Below are positions 11,670-25,719 of a stretch of 64,000 nt of DNA, piece after piece. The translations under genes and the position numbers were made by a program. Numbering within the stretch: the stretch's first letter is position 1; every line of letters starts with the position of its first letter. Source of the DNA: Cristatella mucedo (Eukaryota > Bryozoa > Phylactolaemata > Cristatellidae); assembly GCA_009760855.2 (NCBI GenBank), contig WPIO01000018.1, positions 2,914,001-2,978,000 on the forward strand, read 5' to 3'. The notes under the pieces were generated by a model. It was not told where the DNA came from and searched no databases. It saw only the letters and a program-made list of their open reading frames with translations.

Positions 11670-11835
11670 TGACAAACAAGGTTGGCTTATTTAGCACCCT
11701 CTTTGTATAGTGGCAGAAGAGATTTGACGGCTATTACTACCACTTGCAATGGGCACTAAGGGATCACCCACCGCATGACTAAAACCTACGACATGGGTCG
11801 TGTAGAGCGAGCACTTTACACCTGGGCTAAGACCC
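11670..11835 (-). mobile_element. SINE family 2 copy
   Basis: It has the same body as the copy at 9480: complement of TTGTATAGTGGCAGAAGAG, GGCTATTACTACCACTTGCA and AAGGGATCACCCACCGCATG, then a degenerate tRNA-like head. Confidence 0.8.
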
Positions 11836-11977
11836 CCGGAGCAAGTTGCATAATCTGAGATGATTCCAGTGCAGACTGGTGCAGTAACATTCGCCTACTG
11901 TTATTAACTGGCACTGACGCCTGACTTCACCAGTCTGCAAAATAAGCCCACACTCACATGCACATTTAAATTCAGCG

Positions 11978-12985
11978 GGGGGGGGGGGGGAGAGTTAAAA
12001 AAAAAGGGTGGGTTAGAAATAGGTTCGTCAGGCATTTTTGCAAGCGCTTGTAGGCTAGTTTCGACGTGAAAAAGTTGTACTCGGCCCAGAAACGCGTGGC
12101 TTCTGAGAATCGTGGGTCAGGGTAAGCATTGGCGTCTCAAACGATCACAGCTGCGCCTTGCCTCTGCTCTAGTACTTTGTAAGGGCACCTTCACCTCTTC
12201 TCGAGCATGAGTCTTGGCCATGCTCTGATTGATTGGCAAAAACCGAATAGCCGGCTGGCAATATGATCGAGGATTCCCAGCGAGTCGAGTGCCGCCTGAT
12301 AAGAGTACGTATGTCTGTACCCATTCGGGTGCTGTTCGGCAGTTTTTAGTGGATGTGTAGGGACTTGCGAGTGACCAAAAGCTGATGACATTTACTCACG
12401 AAGATGACCAACAAGGCATACTGCCACGGGCAAGCTACCCTGAGATTTTTGATGAGCGCCTTTTCGCTGATCCTTCGGTTTGGCGTGTGATCTGTTCAAG
12501 CGCTTAAAAAGCACGCCTTGCGTTCCATCAAACTCTTCGTTGATGCTACCGCAGATCTCAAAGACTTTAAACTGAACGTTTCGCCGATACTTGGAGGGTG
12601 GGATTGTGGCCCAAGGCTCCGTGTCAAGCTGCAGCACAGCGCGTCAGTGTACATGCAGAGCAGCAGGGAGCTGCAGAGGCTAGGGCGGTGCACTAAAACA
12701 AACTCCCTACGTTGAGCCACAATCCAACAGTCTACAGATGCGGGCTTAAGCGCTGCAATAGCCAGTTATGCCACTACTGCTGACGGGCGGGTTGTTTCGG
12801 GGAGGGGGCACATCTGACCTCTAATTCTACAGAAAGAGCCTAGGTTGTCATTTTGTATTCGGAAGGTCGGCAATTACTCAAAGATTGAACAGGAAATGAT
12901 CGCTGAGCTGCTAGCCATTGGCTTACTTCTCGATGAGGTGACCTTTCGAAACGGACGAACCACTCTTTAGTCATCTCTGAACATT
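11978..12985. other. Unique sequence, no recognised gene
   Basis: It starts with a 12-14 nt G run and a short A run. Open frames exist on both strands at 12390-12720, but none has recognisable domains or splice-supported continuity. Confidence 0.4.
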
Positions 12986-12987
12986 CC

Positions 12988-13660
12988 AGGCGAATAATAG
13001 TAATAATAATAATAATAATGATGTACTTGATAAAGCGCCCTCAGAGAACTTAATCTTTTTCTAGGCGCTTTACATTTGCTGCAAAGGGAAATGCAATTGA
13101 ATGGCAAGTAAAATCATGCTTGAAAAACAAACAAAATGAATAACATGGTTAGGGGTTACATGCACAGGGTCGGCATGCAAATGTGGTTAGTGGCAGCATG
13201 CACAGTGTCAGCACGCATAAGCACGTGAAGGACGAATCACAGGGACCCACTAAAGGCTGTCCTAAATAGGTGGGTTTTTAAGTTCCTTTTAAATGTGGTC
13301 AGGTCAGGGGATGTTCTGACGCAGGTCGGGAGGGAGTTCCAGGCTTTGAGAGCATGCGAACTAAATGCACGGTCTCCAAAGAATTTGAGGTTTGTACGAG
13401 GTATTTGTAGACTGTTGGATTCCGAAAAGCGGGTTGTACGATGCTTGGCCTGATGGGGGAGTATGTCGGAGAGATAGGCTGGAGCCATAGAATGAAGGGA
13501 CCTAAAAGTGAGCGACAAAACATTGAAGTCAATCCGTTGCTTGACTGGTAGCCAGTACAGGTCGGCGAGAAGTGGAGTAATGTGGCAACTGCGACGCTCA
13601 CGACAGACAAGCCTAGCTGCAGAGTTTTGCACCACATCATGGCTTCAGCTGACTCAAAGG
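12988..13660 (-). mobile_element. L2/CR1-like LINE 3' fragment
   Basis: It starts with the (AATAAT)n tail. On the minus strand it has an uninterrupted 132-residue frame for the RT C-terminus: LVCRERRSCHITPLLADLYW, then PAYLSDILPHQAKHRTTRFS, then AWNSLPTCVRTSPDLTTFKR, ending SGSL. It is 5'-truncated near 13650. Confidence 0.92.
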
Positions 13661-14560
13661 CCTGTACGCGAAACCAAGGGGCAGTAACATGCACGCTCGT
13701 CACGCCAACGCTCCAACCCATTGCCAGAAATAATTCCCTAGCTGTATGTTGTACAGGGAAAAAGCCTCTAGCTGAACGTCCTTAGCTCGATGTCATCCAA
13801 CGTCGGGCTGCTCCTGCTGAGTTACCTCGACATGGCTTCAGCGAGCCTCCCAAAATGGTCGCTCGGCTCTTAGATCTGTAGATCCATCGCCTGCGTTTTT
13901 CCATGCTCATGCTGACAAAATTCCCGACAAGCGACGTCCTTCCGCTCTCTCATTGGCCACACAATGACTTCTTAGTGACAAGAAACGGGAGAGGGGGTGC
14001 GCAGCTCACGGGAATACATATTGACCCGCAAAGCTAATATGGCTAAATAGAACGTAGGCTTGCCAATGGGCTCAAATAAGGCCAAGCTGGTGTCAACAGC
14101 GGTTGTAAATCAAACAGCCGGCATTCGTTATGTAGCAGGTAAACTCTAAATGCCCACGCTGTGTGGTGGACACAGCTACGCTTTTTTTTAGAGCTAGATT
14201 TAGCTTTGACGCGATTCAAAAATGACGACAGATCAATCTAATTAAGTAATTTCCGATTTATTAGAGCCGAAAATGTCTAAATGACTGAAAATAAATTGTT
14301 AACATTTGCGATAGATCAAAAGTAAACACAAATAATTGAAAGGAAAAAGTGGCAGTGTCACTGAGCAAAAACGGGATGCAATAATTTTCCCTCTTTCGTT
14401 AAACAGCTTCTAAGCATTTTTACAATGGCAAATAGCATGACAATGATCACGTGAGAGGATGTATGTTGCAATGTCGCCCCCTCAGAAAATGACTGTCAGA
14501 CGTATCCGCAACATCAGGGACTGTTGAAAGGGTATCAATAAATCCAGTGTCACCTCTAGT
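13661..14560. other. No recognised feature
   Basis: Mixed-composition sequence, AT-rich towards the end. No homology was recognised on either strand. Confidence 0.4.
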
Positions 14561-14563
14561 CAG

Positions 14564-15070
14564 CTAGTTATAGAAAAGTCTACTAGACCAAACTGCATTT
14601 ACTTCAATATATAAATTAAATTCAATGTTCGCTAGGATTGTATTTACGGAGAGGCGTGCGTTGGTAATAATGCAGATGCAAGCAGCAAAGAGCAGCAAAT
14701 ATAAGCGACAGTATATGTGAGTTAAGCGACTTGTATGCCAGGCAGAGATCCAGATGTCAATTTGATGCTTGATAGAGAGCCAGGGAAGATCAAAACAGAA
14801 GTGGTTTGATGTAGCAGCCAGGCCCTTGACCACAGACAAGACAATCTGGCAGTTTTTGCAACGTTTGGAGTCGATTTTTGAGGGCACGCACCAAATATCA
14901 TGAAAAAAGGAATTGCAGTAATCTAGACGCGATACTTCAGCGAAGAGATATGCGGTCCTTGCATTCGAGGTCAGACTAGATACCACGTTTAAAGCAGTGC
15001 TCATATCTACATGCTGTATTTTAAGAGTGCACTTGGAGCTTGAGAGAAGTGCCGTATAGTTGTCCTCCAA
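14564..15070 (-). pseudogene. Diverged LINE RT C-terminal fragment
   Basis: A 168-residue open frame on the minus strand holds a weak but ordered match to the local LINE RT C-terminus: SRLDYCNSFFHDI for SRLDFCNSLLTGL, then NCQIVLSVVKG for LQLVQNSAARLV, then DLPWLSIKHQIDIW for DLHWLPVKQRIDFK. It is older than, or a different lineage from, the other copies. It could be mistaken for a host gene because it lacks stops. Confidence 0.65.
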
Positions 15071-15289
15071 TTAACCGTGCTGAAATATATCGTCTTTAAA
15101 ATGGAGATTCCTCGAGTGAGAACACTGATGAAATCATTACTTTTGTATCGATCGACTGTATTCCACGCCTGCAATTAATAATACTACACTTAGCTCCACA
15201 TAAGTGAATAAGTTGTACTGAAATGGTCAAAGTAATCTTTAACGCCCATCACCAGCTGACTGATTTGTGCCGATGCGTATATAGCCTTA

Positions 15290-15672
15290 TAATTGGACCG
15301 TGCATTTAGTTCGTATGCTCCCAAAGCCTGGAACTCCCTCCCGACTTGCGTCAGAACATCCCCTGACTTGACCACATTTAAAAAGAACTCAAAAACGCAC
15401 CTATTTAAGACAGCATTGAGTGAGTCCCTGTGATTCATCCTTTATGTGCTTATGCGTGCTGACACTGTGCATGCTGCCACTAACCACACTTGCAAGCTGA
15501 CTCCATGCAAGTCACCCCTAATATTCATGTATTCATGTTGTTTGTCAAGCATGATATTACTCACCATTCAATCGTGTTTCCCTTTGCAGCAAATGTAAAG
15601 TGCCTAGAAAGAGATTAAGTTCTCCGAGGGCGCTTTTTCAAGTGCATTATTATTTTTATTATTATTATAATT
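15290..15672 (+). mobile_element. L2/CR1-like LINE 3' end
   Basis: It covers the last RT residues (SYAPKAWNSLPTCVRTSPDL-like), the 3' UTR, the GTGCCTAGAAAGAGATTAAG hairpin tail and an (ATT)n terminus. It is 5'-truncated at about 15290. Confidence 0.9.
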
Positions 15673-16110
15673 ACCTCTATTGCTGTTTAAGCACCCAGCT
15701 CCACGTTGATCGGGGCAATAAGCACCCAACGTTATAGCCGTGCGAAATCCTGCTGAAGATTTCTTCCTAGCTACTATATAGTGACAAAAAAGACACAAGC
15801 ATTTGACACAGGAGTGTACAAATCAAAATTAGTACACAACGAGGCTGTACTCTTGTTTCAATGAGGCGAACTGTTGGATTAAGTAGCTTTAACCAATAAC
15901 TTGGTGGTTCGATAAAATTAAAGTATCGAAGCCAACCACCTTTGCTTCAAACCTACAGTTTCAAAAAGGAAGTATCAGCTGCTATGCTATCAGCTGCTAC
16001 CACAATTTTTCTTTGAAAGCTACGCTGCCAATCTCGCAAGGCTACCTGCATCACGAGGTGCAAATGCAGCACTGGGCAATGAAGAGCAGGCTTGCCGAAG
16101 CTGCGCCAGG

Positions 16111-16188
16111 CTCGCTGTGACGGCTCGTCGTGTTTGCTCGCTGTGACGGCTCGTCGTGTTTGCTCGCTGTGACGGCTCGTCGTGTTTG
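16111..16188. repeat. Three-copy 25-26 bp tandem repeat
   Basis: GCTCGCTGTGACGGCTCGTC plus GTGTTT is repeated three times head to tail. Confidence 0.95.
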
Positions 16189-16790
16189 GTTGAGGCAGCA
16201 GAGGTGGTTTCCAAACTGTTCATCTGCCCCAATGGCATTTTCATGTTGAGTTACATTTTACAAAAACAGAACAGCAGCAGCGACAGTTGCGATAAGGAAC
16301 CCATGAGCAATGACGGCCATGCCGAACAACACAGCTACTCCTTCTACTCGGTGCAGTCGGCACGTGCACTTCTGTTGTTCAACCCAGCCCCGTGACAAAT
16401 AATTCAACAGCCGTGCAGTCATGAATACATCTCACTCTGTGCTGGAGTGCCAATGCCCAGGCGATGGCAAAGCACAATGGTTTAGGAAGCCACGCGTGCT
16501 GATCAGTTTATATTAGAACACAAAGAAATTACAAAACGTAACTAAAGCAGTATTCTAAGCTTAGGTAAAGGAGCGCTGGACAGAGGATATGGTCGAGTCG
16601 CGATAGCTGCTGCTTCGATTAAAATCACGAGTGAAATAAACGCATGCGGTAGTGGGCTTACATGCGAGCGCTAAAACTGATACACTGCCACCGCATAATG
16701 GCAAGAAAGTTCCTCCTGGCTGGAAGAAAGCTGACGGAATGCACCGCATTAGCTGTCATTTCAATACCGGAGAGATGGAGCAGAGTGAGG
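16189..16790. other. No recognised feature
   Basis: A 79-codon plus-strand frame (16156-16395) is open but has no recognisable domain or clear start context. Confidence 0.35.
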
Positions 16791-16794
16791 GAGA

Positions 16795-18430
<1,636 letters not shown>

Positions 18431-18431
18431 G

Positions 18432-18562
18432 CTTTTTAACGACCGAGGTCAAGGTGAATGAATGCATTTGATGACCCGAGGTCGTGGGCTTGAGCCCTGA
18501 GGCAAATGCAAAGAGGCTGGATAGAGATTATGTTATCGTAAGTTGCTATACAAATTAATCAC
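18432..18562 (+). mobile_element. SINE family 1 copy, 5'-truncated
   Basis: It contains CGACCGAGGTCAAGGTGAAT, CCGAGGTCGTGGGCTTGAGC and a decayed AGGCTGGATAGAGATTATG tail ending CTATACAAATTAATC. Confidence 0.8.
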
Positions 18563-19680
18563 ATTTTTGTATCTCAGTGCTAGAAAGGAGCCGAACCGTT
18601 GGATAGCTTGCGTATTTTTATCGGTTTAAGATGTTCGTACTTTGACTTTACCTCGCGGGTGCTACAAAATAATGTGCACCAAACGATGATTCCATGATTT
18701 ATTTTCACCATTTACTGAAAGGTTAGAGCAACACTCTTGCTAATTCTTGCAAGTCGCGGTCTTTCATGCAAACTCGGCTCAAACGTAAGCCAAAATTATA
18801 ATAAGAAAGTCGACGAGTTACTTGCGGTTTACTCGCGACTCATCCCGCGGCTTAGGTTTTTCATTTATTTTCCTGCTAAGTGACAATCGTCAAAACTTGG
18901 GGTTGGATTTATAACAAGACTTTTTCCTATGACATGCACATTTTATAAAAAAAAACACTCGGACCGTGCATGATGCATTTTTTCAGACATTCCGCCAGCA
19001 GCTCCGAAGGCCTCTGAATAACGACAACGCTGATGTTCTTAGGGGTTAGGGGTCGCTTGCGCCTCTAGGGCGACCGCATGTCCAAAGTCCTGGTTCGCGA
19101 CTTCCGCAGCAGGCGATTCTTGATTGCCTTGTCGAGTGCGAGCGGTATTGAAAGCCGTCCAGGTTCTTATACCGCTGCATAAGCGAAGCTTTTTCAATGA
19201 GACAACTTAAAATGTCCTCAGCACCAAGCTGAAGAATGCTAAAATCAGTCGCATCGGTCCTAGTCGCTCTAGTACTTGTCCTTAGTGGAGCACAATGAGC
19301 CAGAGGGTCATTGTGTCAGAGGCGTTGAGTTTGAGCTGAAATAGCCACCCGAACTAGAGAGCGGCGCAAGGCACTTGTCGGGATGCCCGCCATTTCAAGG
19401 TTTTAAGCTGCCTCTCCACAGCAAATAGGGTGAACGCATTTTAATGGGGTAGAAAAGCCAGTTCACACGAGAGACGCCTTGGGCGCGCCCGTCCAGTGCA
19501 GTATCTGTTCAAGAGGAGGCTATACTTTTTTTTTTAAGGAGAGGACCAATTTTTTATTGCTCAAGACAACGATATTCATTTTAATGGGTCTAAAGGAACT
19601 TTCCCTAGCTGGCTCTTATGTTATGTTATGTAATGTTATGTATCTCCGTCAGTAACTCCACAAAGTCATAAAGACCATGT
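18563..19680. other. No recognised feature
   Basis: Unique-looking sequence with a short TTATG repeat at 19615-19642. No gene or repeat was identified. Confidence 0.4.
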
Positions 19681-19685
19681 GGGTG

Positions 19686-20060
19686 TTACGCAGGAGAGTT
19701 TTGTATAGCGCACTCACAGCCTAAGCGGCTTTCGGTACGCATTCGGTAGCCAACAGACTTCGTCTCACGCAACAAAGAGAAAGTGGGAAGCATAGCAGAG
19801 TCAGGAGAGCAGTTGAGGTAGTGAGTAGCGTAGAAGTAGCAGTTCAGGACAGCTGAAAAAGATGTGCCATAGTCGGAAGTTGGAGAGTAGATGTCGTTGA
19901 GTAAGAATTGTGGAAGTGAGCTCCACAGTCTAGGACCTGCAGAGCTAAAGCTGACTGGTTCTGAAGGGGGCGGGGTATTAACTTCTCTTCGGAGTGCAAA
20001 AAGAGGCTTCCGGACGCTAGACCTCACGGGATGAGTTTTCAGCTCTGCCAGGCATTTAAA
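19686..20060 (-). mobile_element. Second LINE-type family, C-terminal ORF remnant
   Basis: A minus-strand frame reads SVRKPLFALRREVNTPPPSE, then FSSAGPRLWSSLPQFLLND. The second block has the 'A.R.WNSLP' form typical of the end of LINE reverse-transcriptase ORFs, but the sequence differs from the common local LINE. Related copies lie at about 24880-25220, 37020-37255, 50235-50470 and 56255-56450. Confidence 0.65.
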
Positions 20061-20639
20061 GAGTCAACGTAGCACTAATGAATTGCTCAAAATTAGTTAA
20101 AATAAAAAGAACTTTCCAAAAGGCAACGAACCTCTCTGAAGTGATTTCAAAGTTAAGGGCTCAACTTTTTAACACGCTCCCAGGTCAAGGCTTGTATCTC
20201 AATGCCGGATCGTGGCTACGCTCTGTAATGGTCGCCTTATCCAGCATACCTCGTTGCGAGCCGCTAAGCAACACGTTTTTCCGAAAAGCTGCTACTTAAC
20301 TCGGCAGTCATCTTCCAAAACCGACTATCACTCTTAAAGTGAGCTCGGGGAATGCCCACTGAATGTGCAACACCCACTAGCGGTACGTGAAGGGGTTTTT
20401 GATGTCTTCCGGATGAACTGTTGAGTGTGACTGAGATCGGGCTAAAATCGACTAATTTCCCACCTATCACCGAAGTAGCATAGACAGGCTTCTCGTTATT
20501 CCACACCCCGAGGTCGACAAGAAAAGGCGATGGAGTAGGCATCGTAGCTCGTTCTTAGCTTAGTTTCAAGTAGCCTGCTGTTTCTCTCGAAAAAGCCTTT
20601 GCATTTTTTGTATTGACTTCTTCCAACAGTTAGTTGCAC

Positions 20640-20790
20640 ATAGGGTATCCGTACTATGTCGCCCACCAGGTACCAAAACTTGCTGTATTTGAGATTTTTC
20701 AGATTTCATTTCGATTTTGCGTTTTAGAAGTCGCCCATGCCTCGAACTAGGCAATTTTGACATTCATTTTGATAATCCTTCTGACCACCT
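20640..20790 (+). mobile_element. LINE endonuclease fragment
   Basis: It corresponds to the VVYRPPGTK...GDFNVHFDN block of the LINE at 33558. TCGCCCACCAGGTACCAAAA and TTTTGACATTCATTTTGATA are the recognisable anchors. Only about 150 bp remain. Confidence 0.75.
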
Positions 20791-21076
20791 GCTGCACGTG
20801 CCTAGTTTTGTAAATTGGCGAAGAGATTTTCTTTAGCCGCGGCCCACGTTGTTTCCCCATCACTTACAGCAAAGGTCACTCTAAATCATATATCTAAATA
20901 ATACGAGTGCAGACAGCTGCTATTGTTACTAAATTCTGACTACGCGTCAGACCGCATGTCCGCACGTCTCCTTGGCTCTTCGGTTTGTGTCTCCTCCGGA
21001 GTCAGAAATTACCCACCAATCACGAAACCGTAAGGTCCTTGACATTGCAGCTGCACGCGAAACAAAATAGATTCCC

Positions 21077-21152
21077 AGCTCCTCTCTTTCTCTCCCTCTC
21101 TCTCTCGCTCAATTTCTATATCCCCCCTCTCTCTCTCTCTCTCTCTCTCTCG
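21077..21152. repeat. (CT)n microsatellite, interrupted
   Basis: Two CT-rich runs are separated by about 20 bp, the second ending in CGCGCG. Confidence 0.9.
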
Positions 21153-21376
21153 CGCGCCTGCATCATCCGATCTTCTGTCACTGACGGGCTGCCGCCGAGC
21201 GAAGTCAGCTCACGTCCTGGATTATCCTGGATTCAAGCTCCGGTCCTGGATTGCCTTACTCCTCGCACTACAAGCACGGTATTCAGGTGCCAATACGCCC
21301 CATGGCTCACCGCAGACACTAAGCTGGCCCCTAGAACTACCAAGTTTACGCTTGAAAAAAGCAAGCAAAAGCATCG

Positions 21377-21427
21377 GGACCGATCGGGATCGGTCCTGAT
21401 TTTTTGCGTCGACGGAGCTCCGTCGAC
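21377..21427. repeat. Two adjacent palindromes
   Basis: GGACCGAT-CGGG-ATCGGTCC (8-bp arms) lies at 21377-21396. GTCGACGGAGCTCCGTCGAC, a perfect 20-bp palindrome, lies at 21408-21427. Confidence 0.97.
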
Positions 21428-21524
21428 TGGCTCAGCAGCATGATTGTTGATCGAACCTATCTCTCCAATACCAATGCCAATTCTAGCTTCTATGAGAGCA
21501 TAATTGACTCACAGACGGGTAATT

Positions 21525-22249
21525 CAATAGTTGCCGATGTCGACCATGAACCGACTTTCTAAGCGCTCTTCGGTCAGCATTAAATATAACAGAGATCGCG
21601 ATGGAGATCTGGCTGATCATGTTTCTAGCTTCTTTTCTAGCAAGATAGGCAAGACCGAGTTAAAATACACAAATTTTCAGCCAAACCAGGACTCTTTATC
21701 TCCTTTCCCCAACTCTAAGGCATTATCCACCATCAAGCTAGCCCATTTGGTGATCTCATCTCTGAAGTTCATCTCCCATTTTAAGAACCCACAAAAAGCC
21801 CTGCCGGACCCAACACCCACCATCACCATTCTCATTTGCCTAGATTTGCTTCTGCCCACCATAGCAACATAATCAAGATGCTGTCACTCTCAGCTTTGCA
21901 TCCATCAAAGAAGTGGTTGTAAGGGCCGCCTTAAGAAGTTTTAATTAGACTTCCAGGAGAATTTCCGCCCAGTCTCCCATCCGCACCTATTTAGGACAGC
22001 ATTTAGTGGGTCCCTGTGATTCATCCTTTATGTGCTTGTGCGTGCTGACACTGTGCATGCTGCCACTAACCACATTTGCATGCTGACCATGTGCGTGTCA
22101 ACCCTAACCATATTATTCATGTTGTTTGTTTATCAAGCATAATATCACTCACCATTCAATTGCATTTCCCTTTGCAGGAAATGCAAAGCGCCTAGAAAGA
22201 GATTGAGTTATCTGAGGGCGCTTTATCAAGTACATTATTATTATTATTA
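21525..22249 (+). mobile_element. L2/CR1-like LINE with large internal deletion
   Basis: 21531-21870 matches the EN-RT linker (MSTMNRLSKRSSVS, then DGDLADHVSSFFSSKIGK, then CLDLLLP). From about 21975 the sequence jumps to the RT terminus and 3' UTR (CATTTAGTGGGTCCCTGTGA) and ends with the hairpin tail and (ATT)n. Most of the RT is missing. Confidence 0.8.
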
Positions 22250-22980
22250 TCCGTCGTTTTTTATAAAAGACGCCCGCATGAATAGTGGTAGAGAGCAGCT
22301 AAACTCTTACTTTAAAATATCCAACCTCGAAAGTAAATACCAGTCAAGATATAACGCTAATCACCCGCAGAGTTAGCACTGCTGCAAGTTAAAGCGCTCT
22401 CCTTAGGAAAGCTGACTTGGGTAGTGTCCATCTTTTGACATCTCATCCCTTTTTGATACGACTGATTCCTATTTTCTTCATGAGCACGAGCATCCTCGCG
22501 AATGGGCATCATTGGTGTTGTACTGTGGTGCGGGCTATTTCGGGTAGATGGCTGCCGTCAGCGGTTATTCAGCCAGCTTTTCAAGTCAAAGATATCACAA
22601 ATATCGGGTCTCGTCATGAAAATTTACGCGCCAGGCACAAACTAGGCGTTAACGTCTCTGCAGACGTGACGAAGCTCTACCAGTGCTCTGATCCCAGCCC
22701 GACTTCCAGCGCTTTAGATTCTCGCATTTCATTCGCAGCCTGTTTTACCGGTATTCGCACTTGTATTAACACTATTGAATTACTAAAACGACCAATTTAA
22801 AGAGTTATGGATAAACCCAGTGTCACCCAGAGTCTTGAAAGCCCGGCCTTCAAGACCGGAGTCTTATTCCGCAGCGACAGTTCGCTATATAAATGCAATC
22901 AATCTAACTGGCCTACTTTCAGCTACGTAATAGCTGAGAAATTTGGGCTTGCCTAGCAAATCATGACACAGCAGCTAAAT
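22250..22980. other. No recognised feature
   Basis: A 127-codon plus-strand frame at 22417-22800 is open, but I recognise no domain. Its hydrophobic start is not a clean signal peptide. Confidence 0.35.
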
Positions 22981-22984
22981 GAGT

Positions 22985-23074
22985 AAATTTCTCGTGACAT
23001 TCCGGCTCGAACCCCACTGCACATGCGCAGCACCTGGATGTAGATTTGGTTCTCTAATGATGCTATACAAATTA

Positions 23075-23090
<16 letters not shown>
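22985..23090 (+). mobile_element. SINE family 1-like decayed copy
   Basis: GGCTCGAACCCCACTGCACA, a degenerate hairpin tail and GATGCTATACAAATTAATTA are consistent with a diverged, 5'-truncated SINE. Confidence 0.5.
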
Positions 23091-23480
<390 letters not shown>

Positions 23481-24005
23481 TAGCTATTCTCAAATCTTTC
23501 CGTGACCTTTAGATTTTCGTTCATTTGACGCAATGCCCGGAGCTCGCTTCTGACTGGCGGCACCCTTACACTTACACAACCAGATACGAATATATTCCAA
23601 GAAAAAGCTTGCAACTCACACGATCCCCGCTGCACTGCTACGACCGCACGATATTTTATATTTGCTTAAATTTTTTAGGCATTCTGAACTTGTGCATGAT
23701 GGTATTGTTACTAATCAATCGACGTGATGCATTTCCAGCATAATTCAAGTGACAGGAAAGAGTTTTAGTTTTCTTAGGGTCCTACAAAAAGGTATTGCTA
23801 TAGGATAATCAAGTAGCTTCTCAGAAGATTGCCGGGCTTGAAGAATTAAAAATCAACACTGAGCTGGAAATCCGCGCTTCCTGTCTCCAAATCGTCAAGC
23901 CACGATGGCAGACAACCTTCTTCAGCCTTGGCCTTGCTTTTGCATTTGATGAGGTTGGTCATCGTCTGCTTACAGTGAATGCCCTCTAACCCTTTAAAAT
24001 AGATA
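23481..24005. other. No recognised feature
   Basis: Unique sequence between the diverged LINE piece and a SINE. Confidence 0.4.
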
Positions 24006-24009
24006 AGTA

Positions 24010-24186
24010 AATAAATCCTAGCTGGTTAAACAGCCTCTTTTTTGTATAGCGACAGAAGAGCCTTTACGGCTATCACCACCGCTTGCATTGGCGATATAAA
24101 GAATCGCCCACCGCAGGAATCGAACCCACGACCTCGCGACCGAGGTCGTGAAAGCAACCGCTTTACCTAGTGTGCCATCGCGGCTT
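24010..24186 (-). mobile_element. SINE family 2 copy
   Basis: Well preserved. On the minus strand the tRNA-like head is GATGGCACACTAGGTAAAGC with box B GGGTTCGATTCC. The body is the complement of CTATCACCACCGCTTGCATT and of TTGTATAGCGACAGAAGAGC. The head has a 10-bp inverted repeat, CACGACCTCG-CGAC-CGAGGTCGTG. Confidence 0.92.
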
Positions 24187-24880
24187 TCAAGAACTTATTG
24201 ATGGTTAGATGCTACTAAACCTACTGTCAGCGATAGTCAGACTGACTGATAATTATGGCTATGGCTCAAGTACACCGGACTGACTGACTCCGATAATTAT
24301 AGTTCGGATTTAAGTTTATGCGGAGCTTATTCGCAGTCCATGCGTGATTTGTCTATAGGATAGGAACCGCTTATGTGTCTAAATCTCAGGCCTTCCTTTT
24401 TGTAACTCAGTATATTCTGCGATAACCCGAGAGACAGTTCGATGACGGCAGTTCCTTGACGAGAGCAGGTGTTCTCGTGCTCGCGCTCAAGAGTCAGAAA
24501 TTGTCAAGTCTGATTGCATCGCTACTGCTGTGTGGCTGTCGTAAGCGTTAATTAGACGCTGCTTCTACGATTCGCCATCCGTTTTTCGACGCATCGCAGC
24601 AAGCAGGGCTGGTCACGTGGCTGTGAGATATTGCACCTCGTACATTGAGTTCGTGCGAAAGATACCAAGAAACGAAGTACCTGGATACCAAAGATACCTG
24701 GAAACGTAAAAAATACTCAGAAACGATAAGATGCTCGAGTATGAACGCCTGAACCTGTTACACTTATCGTTTTGATTAAAGTATTTGCACATTTCTACAG
24801 AGTACTCGACATCTATCTAAATACATGCACATTTACACATCTATGCCGTCATTAATTTCAAAAAGTCTAAAGTATTAACC
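24187..24880. other. No recognised feature
   Basis: Unique sequence with short direct repeats (GACTGACTGA and GATAATTATRG at about 24240-24300). Confidence 0.4.
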
Positions 24881-25225
24881 GGTGTGACGCTGGAGAGAGT
24901 TCTCTACAGAGCACTCGAATGCTGAGCGGCGGCGCGTGGAGCCGGAGTGACATACGGCTATTAGCAGAATTCCATCTAAGTAACTTAAAAATATGAAAAG
25001 CACAGTTGAAGGAGGTCAGTCAAAGAAGTGAGCAGCGGAGAAATGATAGGCGCCTGTAGGGGTGTGACGGATGCAAACACATTCAAATCCGCAGCTGGGA
25101 AGAAGTTGCCTACGTTTCGCAGGAATTCAGTAATTGCGAGCTAGCTCCGCAGTCTTATGACCTGCAAAGTAAAAGCTTCCGCCCTTAAGTGAAAGGAGGC
25201 GAATTTATTGTCCACGCAGGACCAC
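24880..25225 (-). mobile_element. Second LINE-type family, diverged copy
   Basis: It parallels 19686-20040 in order: GAGAGTTCTCTACAGAGCAC, then AGTGAGCAGCGGAGAAATGA, then GCTAGCTCCGCAGTCTTATG and GACCTGCAAAGTAAAAGCTT. Identity is low. Confidence 0.45.
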
Positions 25226-25719
25226 GTGAGTCACGAGGCGACTGAGCAGAGGCATCTCAGTTCGGCTAGGGAATGAAGGGTCCACGTCCCATGAGGCGGG
25301 TCCTTCGCTCCGTACGGCGGGCTTTCTGGGTCGAAGTAAAAAGTTTGCTCTGCAACCGCTGACCAACCTGGACGACGGTTCTCAACTCTTTCTGCAAAAA
25401 TCACAATTTCTTGGGAGTTCATGTTAAACCGGACGTGGCCGCATTCAGAGTCAACTGTTGAGCCCGATGAGCGTTTTTGGCAGCCTGCCAACATCTGAGT
25501 CACAGACGCCTAATCCAGCGACAACTAGACGATTCGGAAGATGATTAGCTTGCCGAAACCGTCAGTGGACCAGCCTGCTAAGGTTTGGCAGGCGATATCT
25601 TGCGGGGGAGGCGTAATTTGGAATACAACTTTTCTTATTTTAACGCCAAGCAGAAAATTGTCTACAACGAGCATGCTCGCCCCGACCGAGGTCAAGGTGA
25701 ATGCGTTTATAATATAATA

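Noticed and set aside
12392-12637. 81-residue minus-strand frame with mixed composition
   Set aside because: No recognisable motif; the opposite strand has an equally long frame over part of it.
22417-22800. 127-residue plus frame with a hydrophobic start
   Set aside because: Not a clean signal peptide, no promoter or splice signals, low-information sequence.
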